From Blastococcus sp. CT_GayMR19 (GTDB taxonomy: Bacteria; Actinomycetota; Actinomycetes; Mycobacteriales; Geodermatophilaceae): a stretch of 64,000 nt of DNA. The first letter of the stretch is position 1; the number at the start of each line of letters is the position of its first letter. The stretch is taken from positions 1 to 64,000 of the forward strand of contig NZ_SPQL01000010.1 in NCBI RefSeq assembly GCF_004570385.1, read 5' to 3'. Of this stretch, positions 25,401 through 35,217 are shown piece after piece. Position numbers and translations under genes: made by a program. The notes under the pieces are model-generated. The model did not search any database. It was not told where the DNA came from and was given only the letters and a program-made list of their open reading frames with translations.

Positions 25401-26672
25401 ATGGCCGACCTTGCCGCTGCGGAGGCCGCGGTGCTCACCGCCGTCGACGAGGAGTGGGTGGTCGACCGGCTGTGCCGGATGATCGCCGTCCCGTCGATCG
25501 GCGGCACGGCGGCGGAGAGCGAGGTGCAGCACCTGCTGGCCGGGTGGCTGGAGGAGCTGGACTGCACCGTGGACCGCTGGCCGATCGACCTGGACGCCGC
25601 CGCGGCCGCCCCCGACGCACCGGGCCAGGAGGTGGTGCGGACCGAGGCCTGGGGAGTGGTCGGCACCGTGCCCGCGAGCGAGGACGGCGTCCCCGCGCTG
25701 GTGCTCTCCGGCCACACGGACGTCGTGCCGCCCGGGGACCGCGCGCTCTGGGCGGCCGACCCCTTCGTGCCGTGGATCGCCGACGGCGCGGTGCACGGGC
25801 GGGGCGCCTGCGACATGAAGGCCGGCGTGGTCGCCTCCCTCGCCGCCCTGGCCGCGGTGCGGACGGCGGGGGTGCGGCTCGTCCGCCCGGTCGCGCTGCA
25901 TGGTGTGGTCGGCGAGGAGGACGGCGGCCTCGGCGCGTGGGCCACGCTGCAGCGCGGGCACCGCGGCGACGTCTGCGTGATCCCCGAGCCCACGGCCCAG
26001 GCGATCGTCACGGCCAACGCCGGAGCCCTCACCTTCCGGCTGGAGGTGACGGGGCGCGCCGCCCATGCCGCGCACCGGGATCAGGGGGTCAGTGCCGTGG
26101 AGCTGTTCGCCGACGTGCACGCGGAGCTGCGCGCCTTCGAGGCCGAACGGCAGAAGGACGCCGACCCACGCTTCGGCGACTCCCCCTATCCTTACGGGCT
26201 CTCGATCGGACGCGTGCGGGCCGGCGACTGGGCGTCGTCGGTGCCCGACCGGCTGATCGCCGAGGGGCGCTTCGGCGTGCGCCTCGGCGAGCCCGTCCCC
26301 GTCGCCCGGGCCGCGTTCGAGGAACGGCTGGCGGAGGTCTGTGCCGGCCACCCCTGGCTGGCCGACCACCCCGTCCGGCTGACCTGGACCGGCGGCGCCT
26401 TCGCCAGCGGTGAGCTCCCGGCCGGGCACGACCTGCTGCCCATGGTGCGGGCGGCGGTGGCCGACGTGGGCGGGGGTGAACTCCCCGAGCAGGCCATCCC
26501 GGCCGGCAGCGACCTGCGGCTCTACGCCGCGGCCGGGGTGCCGACCCTGCACTACGGCCCCGGCGATCTCCACCTCGCGCACGGTCCCCGCGAGAAGGTG
26601 CCGGTGGCGGAGGTCGTCACGGCGGCCCGCGCCTTCGCCCTGCTGATCCTGCGCACCTGCGGTGTCCGGTGA
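25401..26672 (+). CDS. M20 family peptidase / deacylase
   Basis: A 423-residue zinc-dependent amidohydrolase of the ArgE/DapE/M20 group. The metal ligands can be placed: SGHTDVVPP (histidine), RGACDMKAG (aspartate), GEEDGGLGAW (catalytic and ligand glutamates), VIPEPT, and a C-terminal LHYGPGDLHLAHGP (histidine). The dimerisation domain begins near ALTFRLEVTGRAAHAAH. It removes acyl or amino acid groups; acetylornithine deacetylase and succinyl-diaminopimelate desuccinylase are possibilities, but the context is not biosynthetic. Its stop overlaps the HD-domain gene by four bases. Confidence 0.85.
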   Translation: MADLAAAEAAVLTAVDEEWVVDRLCRMIAVPSIGGTAAESEVQHLLAGWLEELDCTVDRWPIDLDAAAAAPDAPGQEVVRTEAWGVVGTVPASEDGVPALVLSGHTDVVPPGDRALWAADPFVPWIADGAVHGRGACDMKAGVVASLAALAAVRTAGVRLVRPVALHGVVGEEDGGLGAWATLQRGHRGDVCVIPEPTAQAIVTANAGALTFRLEVTGRAAHAAHRDQGVSAVELFADVHAELRAFEAERQKDADPRFGDSPYPYGLSIGRVRAGDWASSVPDRLIAEGRFGVRLGEPVPVARAAFEERLAEVCAGHPWLADHPVRLTWTGGAFASGELPAGHDLLPMVRAAVADVGGGELPEQAIPAGSDLRLYAAAGVPTLHYGPGDLHLAHGPREKVPVAEVVTAARAFALLILRTCGVR

Positions 26673-27340
26673 CCGCGCCCGGCTCGCTGGTCGGGTTCGA
26701 CGCCTGGGCCGCCCTCGCGGGGGACTCCCCCATCTCGCGCACCGAGTGGGCCGCGATCGTCGGCGCCTGGAGCGAACCGCACCGCCGCTACCACGGGCTG
26801 GCGCATCTGGCCGCCGTCCTCGGGCTGGTCGGGGAGCTGGCCGGTGCCGCGAGCGATCCCGCCGCGGTCGCGCTCGCTGCCTGGTACCACGACATCGCCT
26901 ACGACCCGACGCGGACCGACAACGAGCAGGTGAGCGCCGACCGCGCGCGGGCCGGCCTGCGCGGCCTGGTCCCGGAGGCCCGCGTCGACGAGGTGGTGCG
27001 CCTGGTGCTCCTCACCGCCCGGCACGACCCCGCGCCCGGCGACGCCAACGGCGCCGTCCTCTGCGACGCGGACCTCTCGGTGCTCGCCGGGCCGCCGGAC
27101 GCCTACGCCGCGTACGCCTCCGCAGTGCGCGCCGAGTACGGCCACCTGTCCGACGACGAGTTCACCGCCGGGCGGATCGGCCTCCTCGAGCGGTTGCTGG
27201 CCCTGCCGCAGCTCTACCGGCTGCCCGCCGTCGACGACGAGTGGACGGCGCGGGCCCGGGCCAACCTGACCGCCGAGCTGACGCTGCTCAGGAGCCGCGG
27301 GGCTTCCGCACCCGCAACCCCGCCGCCAGCAGCCGGCTGA
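26669..27340 (+). CDS. HD-like predicted metal-dependent phosphohydrolase (COG4339 type)
   Basis: A 223-residue protein starting with GTG in the GTGA overlap with the M20 gene. Conserved metal-ligand sequences are RRYHGLAHLAAVL, AAWYHDIAYDP and LTARHDP, then CDADLSVLA, matching the HD superfamily proteins usually annotated as predicted metal-dependent hydrolases. The natural substrate is unknown. It overlaps the 3' end of the convergent DUF4031 gene by 53 bases. Confidence 0.8.
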   Translation: MTAPGSLVGFDAWAALAGDSPISRTEWAAIVGAWSEPHRRYHGLAHLAAVLGLVGELAGAASDPAAVALAAWYHDIAYDPTRTDNEQVSADRARAGLRGLVPEARVDEVVRLVLLTARHDPAPGDANGAVLCDADLSVLAGPPDAYAAYASAVRAEYGHLSDDEFTAGRIGLLERLLALPQLYRLPAVDDEWTARARANLTAELTLLRSRGASAPATPPPAAG

Positions 27341-27557
27341 GCAGCTCGCGCGCACCGACCGGCTCCGCCCCCGCGGCGACGGCGGTCGCGTAGAGGTCCT
27401 CGGGGATGTCGTAGTGGTCGCCCTGGAACGCGCGCCTCGGGATGCCGAGCTCCCGCGCGACGAAGGCGTGCAGCTCCTCGTAGGAGACGTCGCTGACCAG
27501 GTGCGACCACAGCCGCCCACGCCAGTGCCAGACCGGGGTGTCGATCAGCACGGCCAC
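27288..27557 (-). CDS. DUF4031 protein
   Basis: An 89-residue protein starting at GTG 27557. The opening VAVLIDTPVWHWRGRLWSHL and SYEELHAFVARELGIP, then FQGDHYDIPEDLY are hallmarks of DUF4031, a small family of unknown function widespread in actinobacteria. No signal or membrane segment is visible. The last 53 bases overlap the HD-domain gene in antisense, so the two messages can pair at their 3' ends. Confidence 0.85.
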   Translation of the reverse strand: MAVLIDTPVWHWRGRLWSHLVSDVSYEELHAFVARELGIPRRAFQGDHYDIPEDLYATAVAAGAEPVGARELLSRLLAAGLRVRKPRGS

Positions 27558-27656
27558 GCGGTGCAGTCTGCCCGGCCCCGCTAGCGTCGGCAGTGAGCAA
27601 GCCTGCGATGACACAGCACGCCGGACACGCGCCGACGAGCGCCAGCGAGGAGGACC

Positions 27657-28655
27657 GTGAACGAGGAGATCCGCTGGGGCGTCATCGGGCCGGGCCGCAT
27701 CGCCGACAAGGTCGTCGCGGACCTGGCGCTGGTCGAGGGGGCCCGGGCCGTCGCGGTCGGCTCCCGCTCGGAGGAGCGCGCGGCGGCGTTCGCCGCTCGG
27801 CACGGGATCGAGCGGGCGTACGGCTCCTACGCCGAGGTCATCGCCGACCCGGACGTCGACGTCCTCTACATCGCCACCACGCACTCCCAGCACCACGCCG
27901 TCGCGCTGGCCGCGCTCCGCGCCGGGAAGGCGCTGCTGGTGGAGAAGTCGTTCACCGCGACCACGGCCGGCGCCCGGGAGGTCGTCGACCTCGCGCGGGA
28001 AACCGGCGTCTTCGCGATGGAGGCGATGTGGACCCGCTTCCAGCCGGCCGTCGTCGCCCTCCGGGAGCTCGTCACCGACGGTGCGATCGGTGACGTGCGC
28101 ACCGTCCAGGCCGACCTGGGCACCACGCGTCCGTACGACCCGGCCCACCGGCTGTTCGACCTCGGCGTCGGTGGCGGCGCGCTGCTGGACCTGGGTGTGT
28201 ACGTCGTCTCGTTCGCGCAGATGCTGCTCGGGACGCCGGATCGCGTGTTCTCGACGGGTTCGTTGTTCCCGTCGGGGGTCGACGCCGAGGCGTCCCTGCT
28301 GCTCGATCACGGCGACGGACGGTCCGCCGCCCTGGTCATCTCGGTGCGGCAGGTGCTGCCCGGCTCGGCCCGGATCCTGGGGTCCGACGGCTGGATCGAC
28401 GTCCTCCCCCGCTTCCACCACCCCGATACCTTCGTCCTGCACCGCAACGGCGCGGAGCCGGAGACGTTCACGCGTCCGCGCACCGGCGGCGGGTACTTCC
28501 ACGAGCTGGTCGAGGTCACCGAGTGCCTGCGCGCGGGACGCTCGGAGAGCGCCGTGATGCCGCTGGCCGACACCCTCGCCGTCCAGACCGTGCTCGGCGA
28601 GGCCGCGGACCAGCTCGGCGTCCGGCACGCGGAGGACGACACGGTTCTGCGTTAG
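27657..28655 (+). CDS. Gfo/Idh/MocA family NAD(P)-dependent oxidoreductase
   Basis: A 332-residue sugar- or polyol-type dehydrogenase. The N-terminal Rossmann fold has GVIGPGRIADKVV for the nucleotide, and VLYIATTHSQHH with VEKSFTATTAG in place of the usual EKP motif. The catalytic domain includes AMWTRFQPAV and GGGALLDLGVY. The substrate is unknown; related proteins act on trans-dihydrodiols, xylose or inositols. GTG 27657 follows GAGGAGG closely. The 12-mer GAGCGCCAGCGA lies immediately upstream at 27637-27648. Its stop (TAG) overlaps the TAA of the convergent DUF72 gene within four bases. Confidence 0.85.
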   Translation: MNEEIRWGVIGPGRIADKVVADLALVEGARAVAVGSRSEERAAAFAARHGIERAYGSYAEVIADPDVDVLYIATTHSQHHAVALAALRAGKALLVEKSFTATTAGAREVVDLARETGVFAMEAMWTRFQPAVVALRELVTDGAIGDVRTVQADLGTTRPYDPAHRLFDLGVGGGALLDLGVYVVSFAQMLLGTPDRVFSTGSLFPSGVDAEASLLLDHGDGRSAALVISVRQVLPGSARILGSDGWIDVLPRFHHPDTFVLHRNGAEPETFTRPRTGGGYFHELVEVTECLRAGRSESAVMPLADTLAVQTVLGEAADQLGVRHAEDDTVLR

Positions 28656-29467
28656 GCCGGGGCGGGGAGGCCCGGGGTCTTCTGCGCCGGGTCCCAGGAC
28701 AGGCCGGTGGCCTGGTCGGCGGTGGGCACCCGGGTCGTCGTCCGGCCGGTCCGCCGGACGGCGTCGGCGAAGACGACGGAGTCGATCGTGGCGGCACCGC
28801 CGGGGTCGTTGTTGAAGTAGACGAGGGCGTCCTCGTCGGGGGACCACGTCGCGGCCAGCCGCTCGGCCCAGAGCTCGAGGGTCTCCGGGCGGTACCGCCA
28901 GTTGCCGCTGCCGGTGTGGAACCGCAGGTAGGCCCAGTCGGTGGTGCGCCACAGCGGGGCGATGGCCTGCTCCTCGCGATCGGCCCAGCACAGGGCTGCG
29001 CCGTAGCGCTCCAGCAGGGAACGGATCTCGTCCGTCCACCAGCTCACGTGCCGCGGCTCGACGGCGATGCGGGCGCCGGCCGGGAACTGGGCGAGGCACT
29101 CGCGCAGGAGGTCGGCGTCCGCCTTCAGCGTCGGCGGCAGCTGCAGGAGGATCGCGTCCAGGCGGTGCTCGAGCCCCTCGGCCCGGCCCATCAGGCGGGC
29201 CACCGGCTCCTGCGGCTCGCGCAGGCGCTTGATGTGGGTCAGGAACCGGCTCGCCTTGACCGCCCACCGGAAGTCCGGCGGGGTGCGCTCGCGCCACGCG
29301 ACGAACGTGGCGTGCTCGGGCAGCCGGTAGAAGGCGTTGTTGCTCTCGACCGTGGCGTAGAACTGGGCGTAGTGCTCGAGCCACAGGCGCTGGGGCAGCT
29401 TGGGCGGGTAGAACAGCCCGCGCCAGTCGCGGTACTGCCAGCCCGAGGTCCCGATGATCACGGTCAC
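28652..29467 (-). CDS. DUF72 family protein (YecE-like)
   Basis: A 271-residue TIM-barrel protein of the DUF72 family. The opening IIGTSGWQYRDWRGLFYP, then YAQFYATVESNNAFYRLP, VKASRFLTHIKRL and YLRFHTGSGNWRY are the family hallmarks. Function is unknown; a role in iron-sulfur or DNA metabolism has been suggested for relatives but is not established. GTG 29467 puts the first beta strand at the N-terminus. It is divergent from the VOC gene with 25 bases between starts, so both promoters lie inside each other's 5' region. Confidence 0.88.
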   Translation of the reverse strand: MTVIIGTSGWQYRDWRGLFYPPKLPQRLWLEHYAQFYATVESNNAFYRLPEHATFVAWRERTPPDFRWAVKASRFLTHIKRLREPQEPVARLMGRAEGLEHRLDAILLQLPPTLKADADLLRECLAQFPAGARIAVEPRHVSWWTDEIRSLLERYGAALCWADREEQAIAPLWRTTDWAYLRFHTGSGNWRYRPETLELWAERLAATWSPDEDALVYFNNDPGGAATIDSVVFADAVRRTGRTTTRVPTADQATGLSWDPAQKTPGLPAPA

Positions 29468-29492
29468 GGGGAGCCGCCTACCCTGCGCGGTC

Positions 29493-29888
29493 ATGGCTGA
29501 CTCCCCGGCTCGGTTCAAGGACCTCTGCCTCGACGCGCTCGACCACCAGACGCTGGCCGACTGGTGGTGCGCCGCCCTGGGCTACGTGCGGCGCGACGTC
29601 GTCGAGCCCGAGGAGGACGGCTGGACGCGTCCGCTCGACTGGCCGGTGCCGATCGTCGACCCGTCCGGCGCCGGTCCGCTGATGTGGATCGTGCCGGTGC
29701 CCGAGCCCAAGGTGGTCAAGAACCGCATGCACTTCGACGTCGTCGGGGACACGTCCGAACTGCTCACCGCCGGGGCACGGATGATCCGGCTCCGCGACGC
29801 CGACACCGAACCGGACGGGGCCATCGAGTGGGACGTGCTGGCCGACCCGGAGGGCAACGAGTTCTGCGTCTTCTCCCCGGAGGAGTGA
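29493..29888 (+). CDS. VOC / glyoxalase-like domain protein
   Basis: A 131-residue protein with the single-domain VOC layout seen in many actinobacteria: FKDLCLDALDHQTLADWW, then ALGYVRRDVV, NRMHFDVVGDT for metal or ligand binding, and a closing DVLADPEGNEFCVFSP. Members bind diverse small molecules, often for antibiotic resistance or detoxification; the ligand is unknown here. ATG 29493 lies eight bases after TACCCT (29479-29484), a leaderless arrangement. A 27-bp hairpin follows the stop. Confidence 0.85.
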   Translation: MADSPARFKDLCLDALDHQTLADWWCAALGYVRRDVVEPEEDGWTRPLDWPVPIVDPSGAGPLMWIVPVPEPKVVKNRMHFDVVGDTSELLTAGARMIRLRDADTEPDGAIEWDVLADPEGNEFCVFSPEE

Positions 29889-29901
29889 CCGGAGGCAGCG
29901 G

Positions 29902-29958
29902 CGAGTGCGACGAACTCGTGGTCATCAGCGCCTGATGGCCACGAGTTCGTCGCACTCG
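29902..29958. terminator. 27-bp hairpin with a 3-base loop between convergent genes
   Basis: Arms 29902-29928 and 29932-29958 are complementary over 27 bases with a single T/G wobble, around a CGC loop. It contains GAGTGCGACGAAC on the left and the matching GTTCGTCGCACTC on the right. It begins 14 bases after the VOC stop. No T-run follows. It would act as a strong bidirectional barrier, but its length far exceeds that of a normal intrinsic terminator. Confidence 0.75.
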
Positions 29959-29985
29959 ACAGCCTTCGGAACGCCGATACGCCGA

Positions 29986-30017
29986 CAGGGGCGGCCCGCC
30001 GAAGCGGACCGCCCCTG
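29986..30017 (-). terminator. Probable groEL terminator hairpin
   Basis: Arms 29986-29999 and 30004-30017 pair over 14 positions with one mismatch around a 4-base loop. It lies 35 bases after the groEL stop on the minus strand and is rich in G and C (CAGGGGCGG/CCGCCCCTG). There is no T-run. Confidence 0.75.
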
Positions 30018-30051
30018 CCGGGCAGTGCTGGGTGTCACGGGAAGGCGGGAC

Positions 30052-31981
<1,930 letters not shown>

Positions 31982-32004
31982 CCCCGGTCCAGTCCCGAAA
32001 CACT

Positions 32005-32037
32005 GAGGCCCGGCCCCCGAGACGGGGGCCGGGCCTC
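32005..32037 (-). terminator. Terminator of cspA
   Basis: A perfect 15-bp stem (32005-32019 with 32023-32037) closes on a 3-base loop, AGA. It is built from GAGGCCCGG and CCCCCG and lies 16 bases downstream of the cspA stop. The bases that follow on the minus strand (AGTGTTTCGGG) contain only a short T-run. Confidence 0.85.
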
Positions 32038-32052
32038 GACGAACGATCTACC

Positions 32053-32253
32053 TCAGGCTGCGGTGACGCCGTCCGCCTGGGGGCCCTTGGCACCCTGGAC
32101 GACCTCGAAGTTGACCCGCTGGCCCTCTTCGAGGCTCTTGTACCCGTCCATCTGTATGGCCGAGTAGTGGACGAAGACGTCCTGACCGCCGTCGACGGCG
32201 ATGAAGCCGAAGCCCTTCTCGGCGTTGAACCACTTCACGGTGCCCTGTGCCAC
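32053..32253 (-). CDS. cspA: Major cold-shock protein (CspA family)
   Basis: A 66-residue single-domain RNA chaperone. The nucleic-acid-binding motifs KGFGFIA and DVFVHYSAI are intact, and the sequence [14 protein letters not shown] is the standard actinobacterial start. Translation begins at GTG 32253 with AGGAG five bases upstream. The 209 bases between it and thrC hold its own promoter and a probable long leader, as expected for cold-shock genes. A strong terminator follows. Confidence 0.95.
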   Translation of the reverse strand: MAQGTVKWFNAEKGFGFIAVDGGQDVFVHYSAIQMDGYKSLEEGQRVNFEVVQGAKGPQADGVTAA

Positions 32254-32462
32254 GTGTGCTCCTGCGTTCGTGCGTAGCGGACGGTCCTTCTCGATCGGAG
32301 AACCGGGTTACTCGCTCTTCCGCCCGTCGAACACGAACGTGGAACTCGAACCGCGCGAGACGGTACATGAGAAGAGCGCGCGCAGTAGTGCATCCACGCA
32401 GGACGAATACCGGATCGGGCGGCGCTCCCGTCGCCGGATCCGGTGAGCCGGAACCCTACGCG

Positions 32463-33764
32463 TCAGGCGATGAGGCCGGCGGAACGAACCGACTTCAGCG
32501 AGGGCTCCACGCGGTGGGTCGGCCCGACGACCGGCTCGAGCGGGTCGAGGGTCTTCAGTCCCTCACCGGTGTTGAGGACGACGGTCTCCTTCGCGGGGTC
32601 CAGGCGGCCGTCCTCGACCAGCTGGCGGAGCACCGCGATGGTCACCCCGCCCGCCGTCTCGGCGAAGACCCCGGTGGTCCGGGCGAGGTCGCGGATGCCC
32701 TGCACGATGGCGTCGTCGCCCACCCGGCCGACCGCGCCCCCGGTGCGCCGGATGGCGTCGAGTGCGTACGGACCGTCCGCGGGGTTGCCGATGTTGAGCG
32801 ACTTGGCGATGCCGGTGGGCTTCACCGGCTTGACGACGTCCCAGCCGTTGTCGAAGGCGGTGGCGATCGGGTCGCAGCCGGCCGACTGGGCGCCGAAGAT
32901 CGTCCACCCGGTGTCCTCGACGATCCCGGCCGCGGTCAGCTCGCGGAACGCCTTGTCCACCTTGGTCAGCAGCGAGCCCGACGCCATCGGGATGACGACC
33001 TGGGCCGGGATCCGCCAGCCGAGCTGCTCGGCGAGCTCGTAGCCCATCGTCTTGGAGCCCTCGGCGTAGTACGGCCGGACGTTCTGGTTGACGAACGCGG
33101 TGTCCTCGAACTCGTCGGTCTCGGCGAGCTCGCTGGTCAGCCGGTTGACGTCGTCGTAGGAGCCGTCGACGGCCACGAGCGTCTGCCCGTAGATGGCCGA
33201 CTGCACGACCTTCCCCGGCTCGAGGTCGCTCGGGATGAACACGACGGAGGGCAGGCCGGCGCGGGCCGCGTGCGCGGCGACCGAGTTGGCCAGGTTGCCG
33301 GTGGAGGCGCAGGCGATCTTGCGGTAGCCCAGCCCCTTCGCGGCGGTGGCGGCCAGGCTGACCACGCGGTCCTTGAAGGAGTGCGTCGGGTTGGCCGAGT
33401 CGTCCTTCACCCAGAGTCCGCCGGTCAGGCCCAGCTCCTGGGCCAGGAGGTCGGCGCGGACAAGCGGCGTCAGGCCCGGGTCGAGCGTCACGCGGTCGGC
33501 CGGGTCCTGGCCGACCGGCAGGAGCGCGACGTAGCGCCAGATGTTCTGCGGGCCGGCCTCGATCTGCTCGCGGGTGACCGCGCGCATGAGCTCGGGGTCG
33601 TAGTCGACCTCGAGCGGGCCGAAGCACTCGGCGCAGGCGTGCTCGGCGATCAGGCCGAAGGTCGCCCCGCAGTTGCGGCACACCAGGCCGCGGGCGGGAC
33701 AGGGTGGGACGGGACCCCCGGCGGACGAGTCTGCCTGGGTGGAGCCCGGAGCGGTCAGGGTCAT
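32463..33764 (-). CDS. thrC: Threonine synthase with N-terminal zinc ribbon
   Basis: A 433-residue PLP enzyme converting O-phosphohomoserine to threonine. The PLP lysine is residue 131 in NPTHSFKDRVVS, and the phosphate-binding ACASTGNLANS follows. An N-terminal zinc ribbon uses cysteines 29, 32, 44 and 47, a feature of the archaeal-like ThrC branch. The gene is not in a hom-thrC-thrB operon here. Its leader carries a complete SAM-I riboswitch whose closing strand adjoins the AGGAGG ribosome binding site ten bases before the ATG, so expression should respond to S-adenosylmethionine. Confidence 0.93.
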   Translation of the reverse strand: MTLTAPGSTQADSSAGGPVPPCPARGLVCRNCGATFGLIAEHACAECFGPLEVDYDPELMRAVTREQIEAGPQNIWRYVALLPVGQDPADRVTLDPGLTPLVRADLLAQELGLTGGLWVKDDSANPTHSFKDRVVSLAATAAKGLGYRKIACASTGNLANSVAAHAARAGLPSVVFIPSDLEPGKVVQSAIYGQTLVAVDGSYDDVNRLTSELAETDEFEDTAFVNQNVRPYYAEGSKTMGYELAEQLGWRIPAQVVIPMASGSLLTKVDKAFRELTAAGIVEDTGWTIFGAQSAGCDPIATAFDNGWDVVKPVKPTGIAKSLNIGNPADGPYALDAIRRTGGAVGRVGDDAIVQGIRDLARTTGVFAETAGGVTIAVLRQLVEDGRLDPAKETVVLNTGEGLKTLDPLEPVVGPTHRVEPSLKSVRSAGLIA

Positions 33765-33778
33765 GCGACGACTACCTC

Positions 33779-33903
33779 CTCATCTTTCCCGCACCGGGCC
33801 GTCGAGCCGTGCGGGACGGAATTGGCACCTCCCGCCTGCCAAGTACGCAGGCGGCGGTTGCCGGGGCTTCATCGGGCCGTGTCCCTCTGCCCCTCTGGAT
33901 GAG
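33779..33903 (-). ncRNA. SAM-I (S-box) riboswitch controlling thrC
   Basis: Read on the minus strand the element begins CTCATCCAGAGGGGC and ends GGGAAAGATGAG, so the two ends pair as helix P1. Between them are the S-box landmarks in order: CAGAGGGACACGGCCC, GATGAAGCCCCGGCAACC, and GGTGCCAATTCC. These match the Rfam SAM-I consensus closely. The P1 3' strand GATGAG runs straight into GAGG of the thrC Shine-Dalgarno sequence, so SAM binding is expected to block translation rather than terminate transcription; no terminator is visible. Confidence 0.95.
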
Positions 33904-33963
33904 TGGAACGCCCCGAACTGTACCCAGTCCACGGCGCGCGCCTCGCGCCGTCAGGATGTGGCG

Positions 33964-34785
33964 GTGAGCACGCGCATCGTCTACACCGATCTCGACGGCA
34001 CGATGGTCGGTCCGCGCGGCTCGTTCTGGCACACCGCGAACCGGGATCTGACGGCCGATCCGGCCGCCGCCCTGCTCGAGCTGCACCGCGCCGGCGTCCC
34101 GCTGGTGCTGGTCAGCGGCCGGACCTTCGAGCAGGTGATCGAGGCCGCAAGGATCTTCGCCGCGGACGGCGCGATCGCCGAGCTGGGCGCGACCGTGGCC
34201 TGGGACGCCGGCCGCGGCCTGCACCGCCTGCGCGGCGAGTTCCCCGAGGGGTTCGGGGACCGCACGCCGATGGCGGCCATGGCCGAGCTCGGGATCGTCG
34301 AGGAGCTGATCGCCGCGCACCCCGGGCAGCTGGAGTGGCACGCGCCCTGGCACACCACGCACGACGCGGACGCGCTGCTGCGCGGCCGGGTCGACCCGCT
34401 CGCCGTCGACGCATGGCTGGCCGAACGGGGCGCGGGGTGGCTGACGCTGAAGGACAACGGCGCCATCATCCCGACGTCCCGGATGACGCTGGACGGCGAT
34501 TCGCTGCCGCCCCGCGTCTTCCACCTCATGCCGCGCGGGATCTCCAAGGGCACCGCCATCGCGTGGGACCTCGAACGCCGCGGCCTCACCCCCGACGACG
34601 CGATCGCCATCGGCGACAGCGTCAGCGACCTGGAGATGGCCCCCGCGGTCGGCCGGCTCTGGATCACCGCGAACGGTGCGGCGGTCGACGGCATGGCCAC
34701 GCTGATCGACGCCGTCCCCAACGCCGTCGCCACCGCCGGTGCGATGGGTGAAGGCTGGGCGCAGGCCGTCCGGGCCAGCCTCTGA
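33964..34785 (+). CDS. HAD-superfamily phosphatase (Cof-like)
   Basis: A 273-residue phosphohydrolase. The nucleophile motif VYTDLDGTMVG is at the N-terminus, LVLVSGRTFEQV is motif II, the lysine of motif III is in PRGISKGTAIAW, and motif IV is IAIGDSVSDLEMAP. The cap insertion between motifs II and III places it with Cof/sucrose-phosphatase-like HADs that dephosphorylate small sugars or cofactors; the substrate is unknown. The start is GTG 33964. It is divergent from the thrC riboswitch, with 60 bases between. Confidence 0.85.
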   Translation: MSTRIVYTDLDGTMVGPRGSFWHTANRDLTADPAAALLELHRAGVPLVLVSGRTFEQVIEAARIFAADGAIAELGATVAWDAGRGLHRLRGEFPEGFGDRTPMAAMAELGIVEELIAAHPGQLEWHAPWHTTHDADALLRGRVDPLAVDAWLAERGAGWLTLKDNGAIIPTSRMTLDGDSLPPRVFHLMPRGISKGTAIAWDLERRGLTPDDAIAIGDSVSDLEMAPAVGRLWITANGAAVDGMATLIDAVPNAVATAGAMGEGWAQAVRASL

Positions 34786-34799
34786 CCGAGGGAGACCGC

Positions 34800-35183
34800 A
34801 TGCCACCTCGCACGGGCGACGTCGACCGCTACATGGCCGAGCTCGAGCACCCGCTCAAGGCCGGAATCGAGCGGTTGCGCGCGGCCATCCTCGCGTCGAA
34901 CGACGGGATCACCGAGCACGTGAAGTGGAATGCGCCGAGCTTCCGCTACGCCGGTGCCGACCGCGTGACGTTCCGCCTGCAGCCCGGCGACCGGCTCCAG
35001 CTGGTCCTGCACCGGGGCGCCAAGGTCCGGGACGACGCCGCCGACTTCAGGTTCGACGACGACTCCGGGCAGTTGGACTGGGTCGCTCCCGACCGGGCCG
35101 TCGTCACGTTCCGGGACCTCGACGATGTCGCCGCGCGGCAGACGGCCGTGGTGGACGTCGTCAAACGCTGGGTGGCCGCCTGA
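34800..35183 (+). CDS. DUF1801 (YdhG-like) protein
   Basis: A 127-residue protein with the DUF1801 pattern: VDRYMAELEHPLKAGIERL, then ITEHVKWNAPSFRYAG and LQLVLHRGAKV. Structures of this fold are known but no activity is established. ATG 34800 has GAGGGAG upstream and lies 14 bases after the HAD gene, so the two are probably co-transcribed. An 11-bp hairpin begins eight bases after its stop. Confidence 0.85.
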   Translation: MPPRTGDVDRYMAELEHPLKAGIERLRAAILASNDGITEHVKWNAPSFRYAGADRVTFRLQPGDRLQLVLHRGAKVRDDAADFRFDDDSGQLDWVAPDRAVVTFRDLDDVAARQTAVVDVVKRWVAA

Positions 35184-35190
35184 CGCCAGG

Positions 35191-35217
35191 ACCTCTTGAG
35201 CGGGCGGCTCAGGAGGT
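35191..35217. terminator. 11-bp hairpin between convergent genes
   Basis: ACCTCTTGAGC (35191-35201) pairs with GCTCAGGAGGT (35207-35217), with one T/G wobble and a 5-base loop. The right arm includes the last codons and stop of the ABC permease on the other strand. It could terminate both messages. Confidence 0.6.

Noticed and set aside
32436..32455. Small hairpin after thrC as its terminator
   Set aside because: The stem is 8 bp with a mismatch and a 4-base loop, too weak to list as a terminator with confidence; cspA has its own promoter region there.
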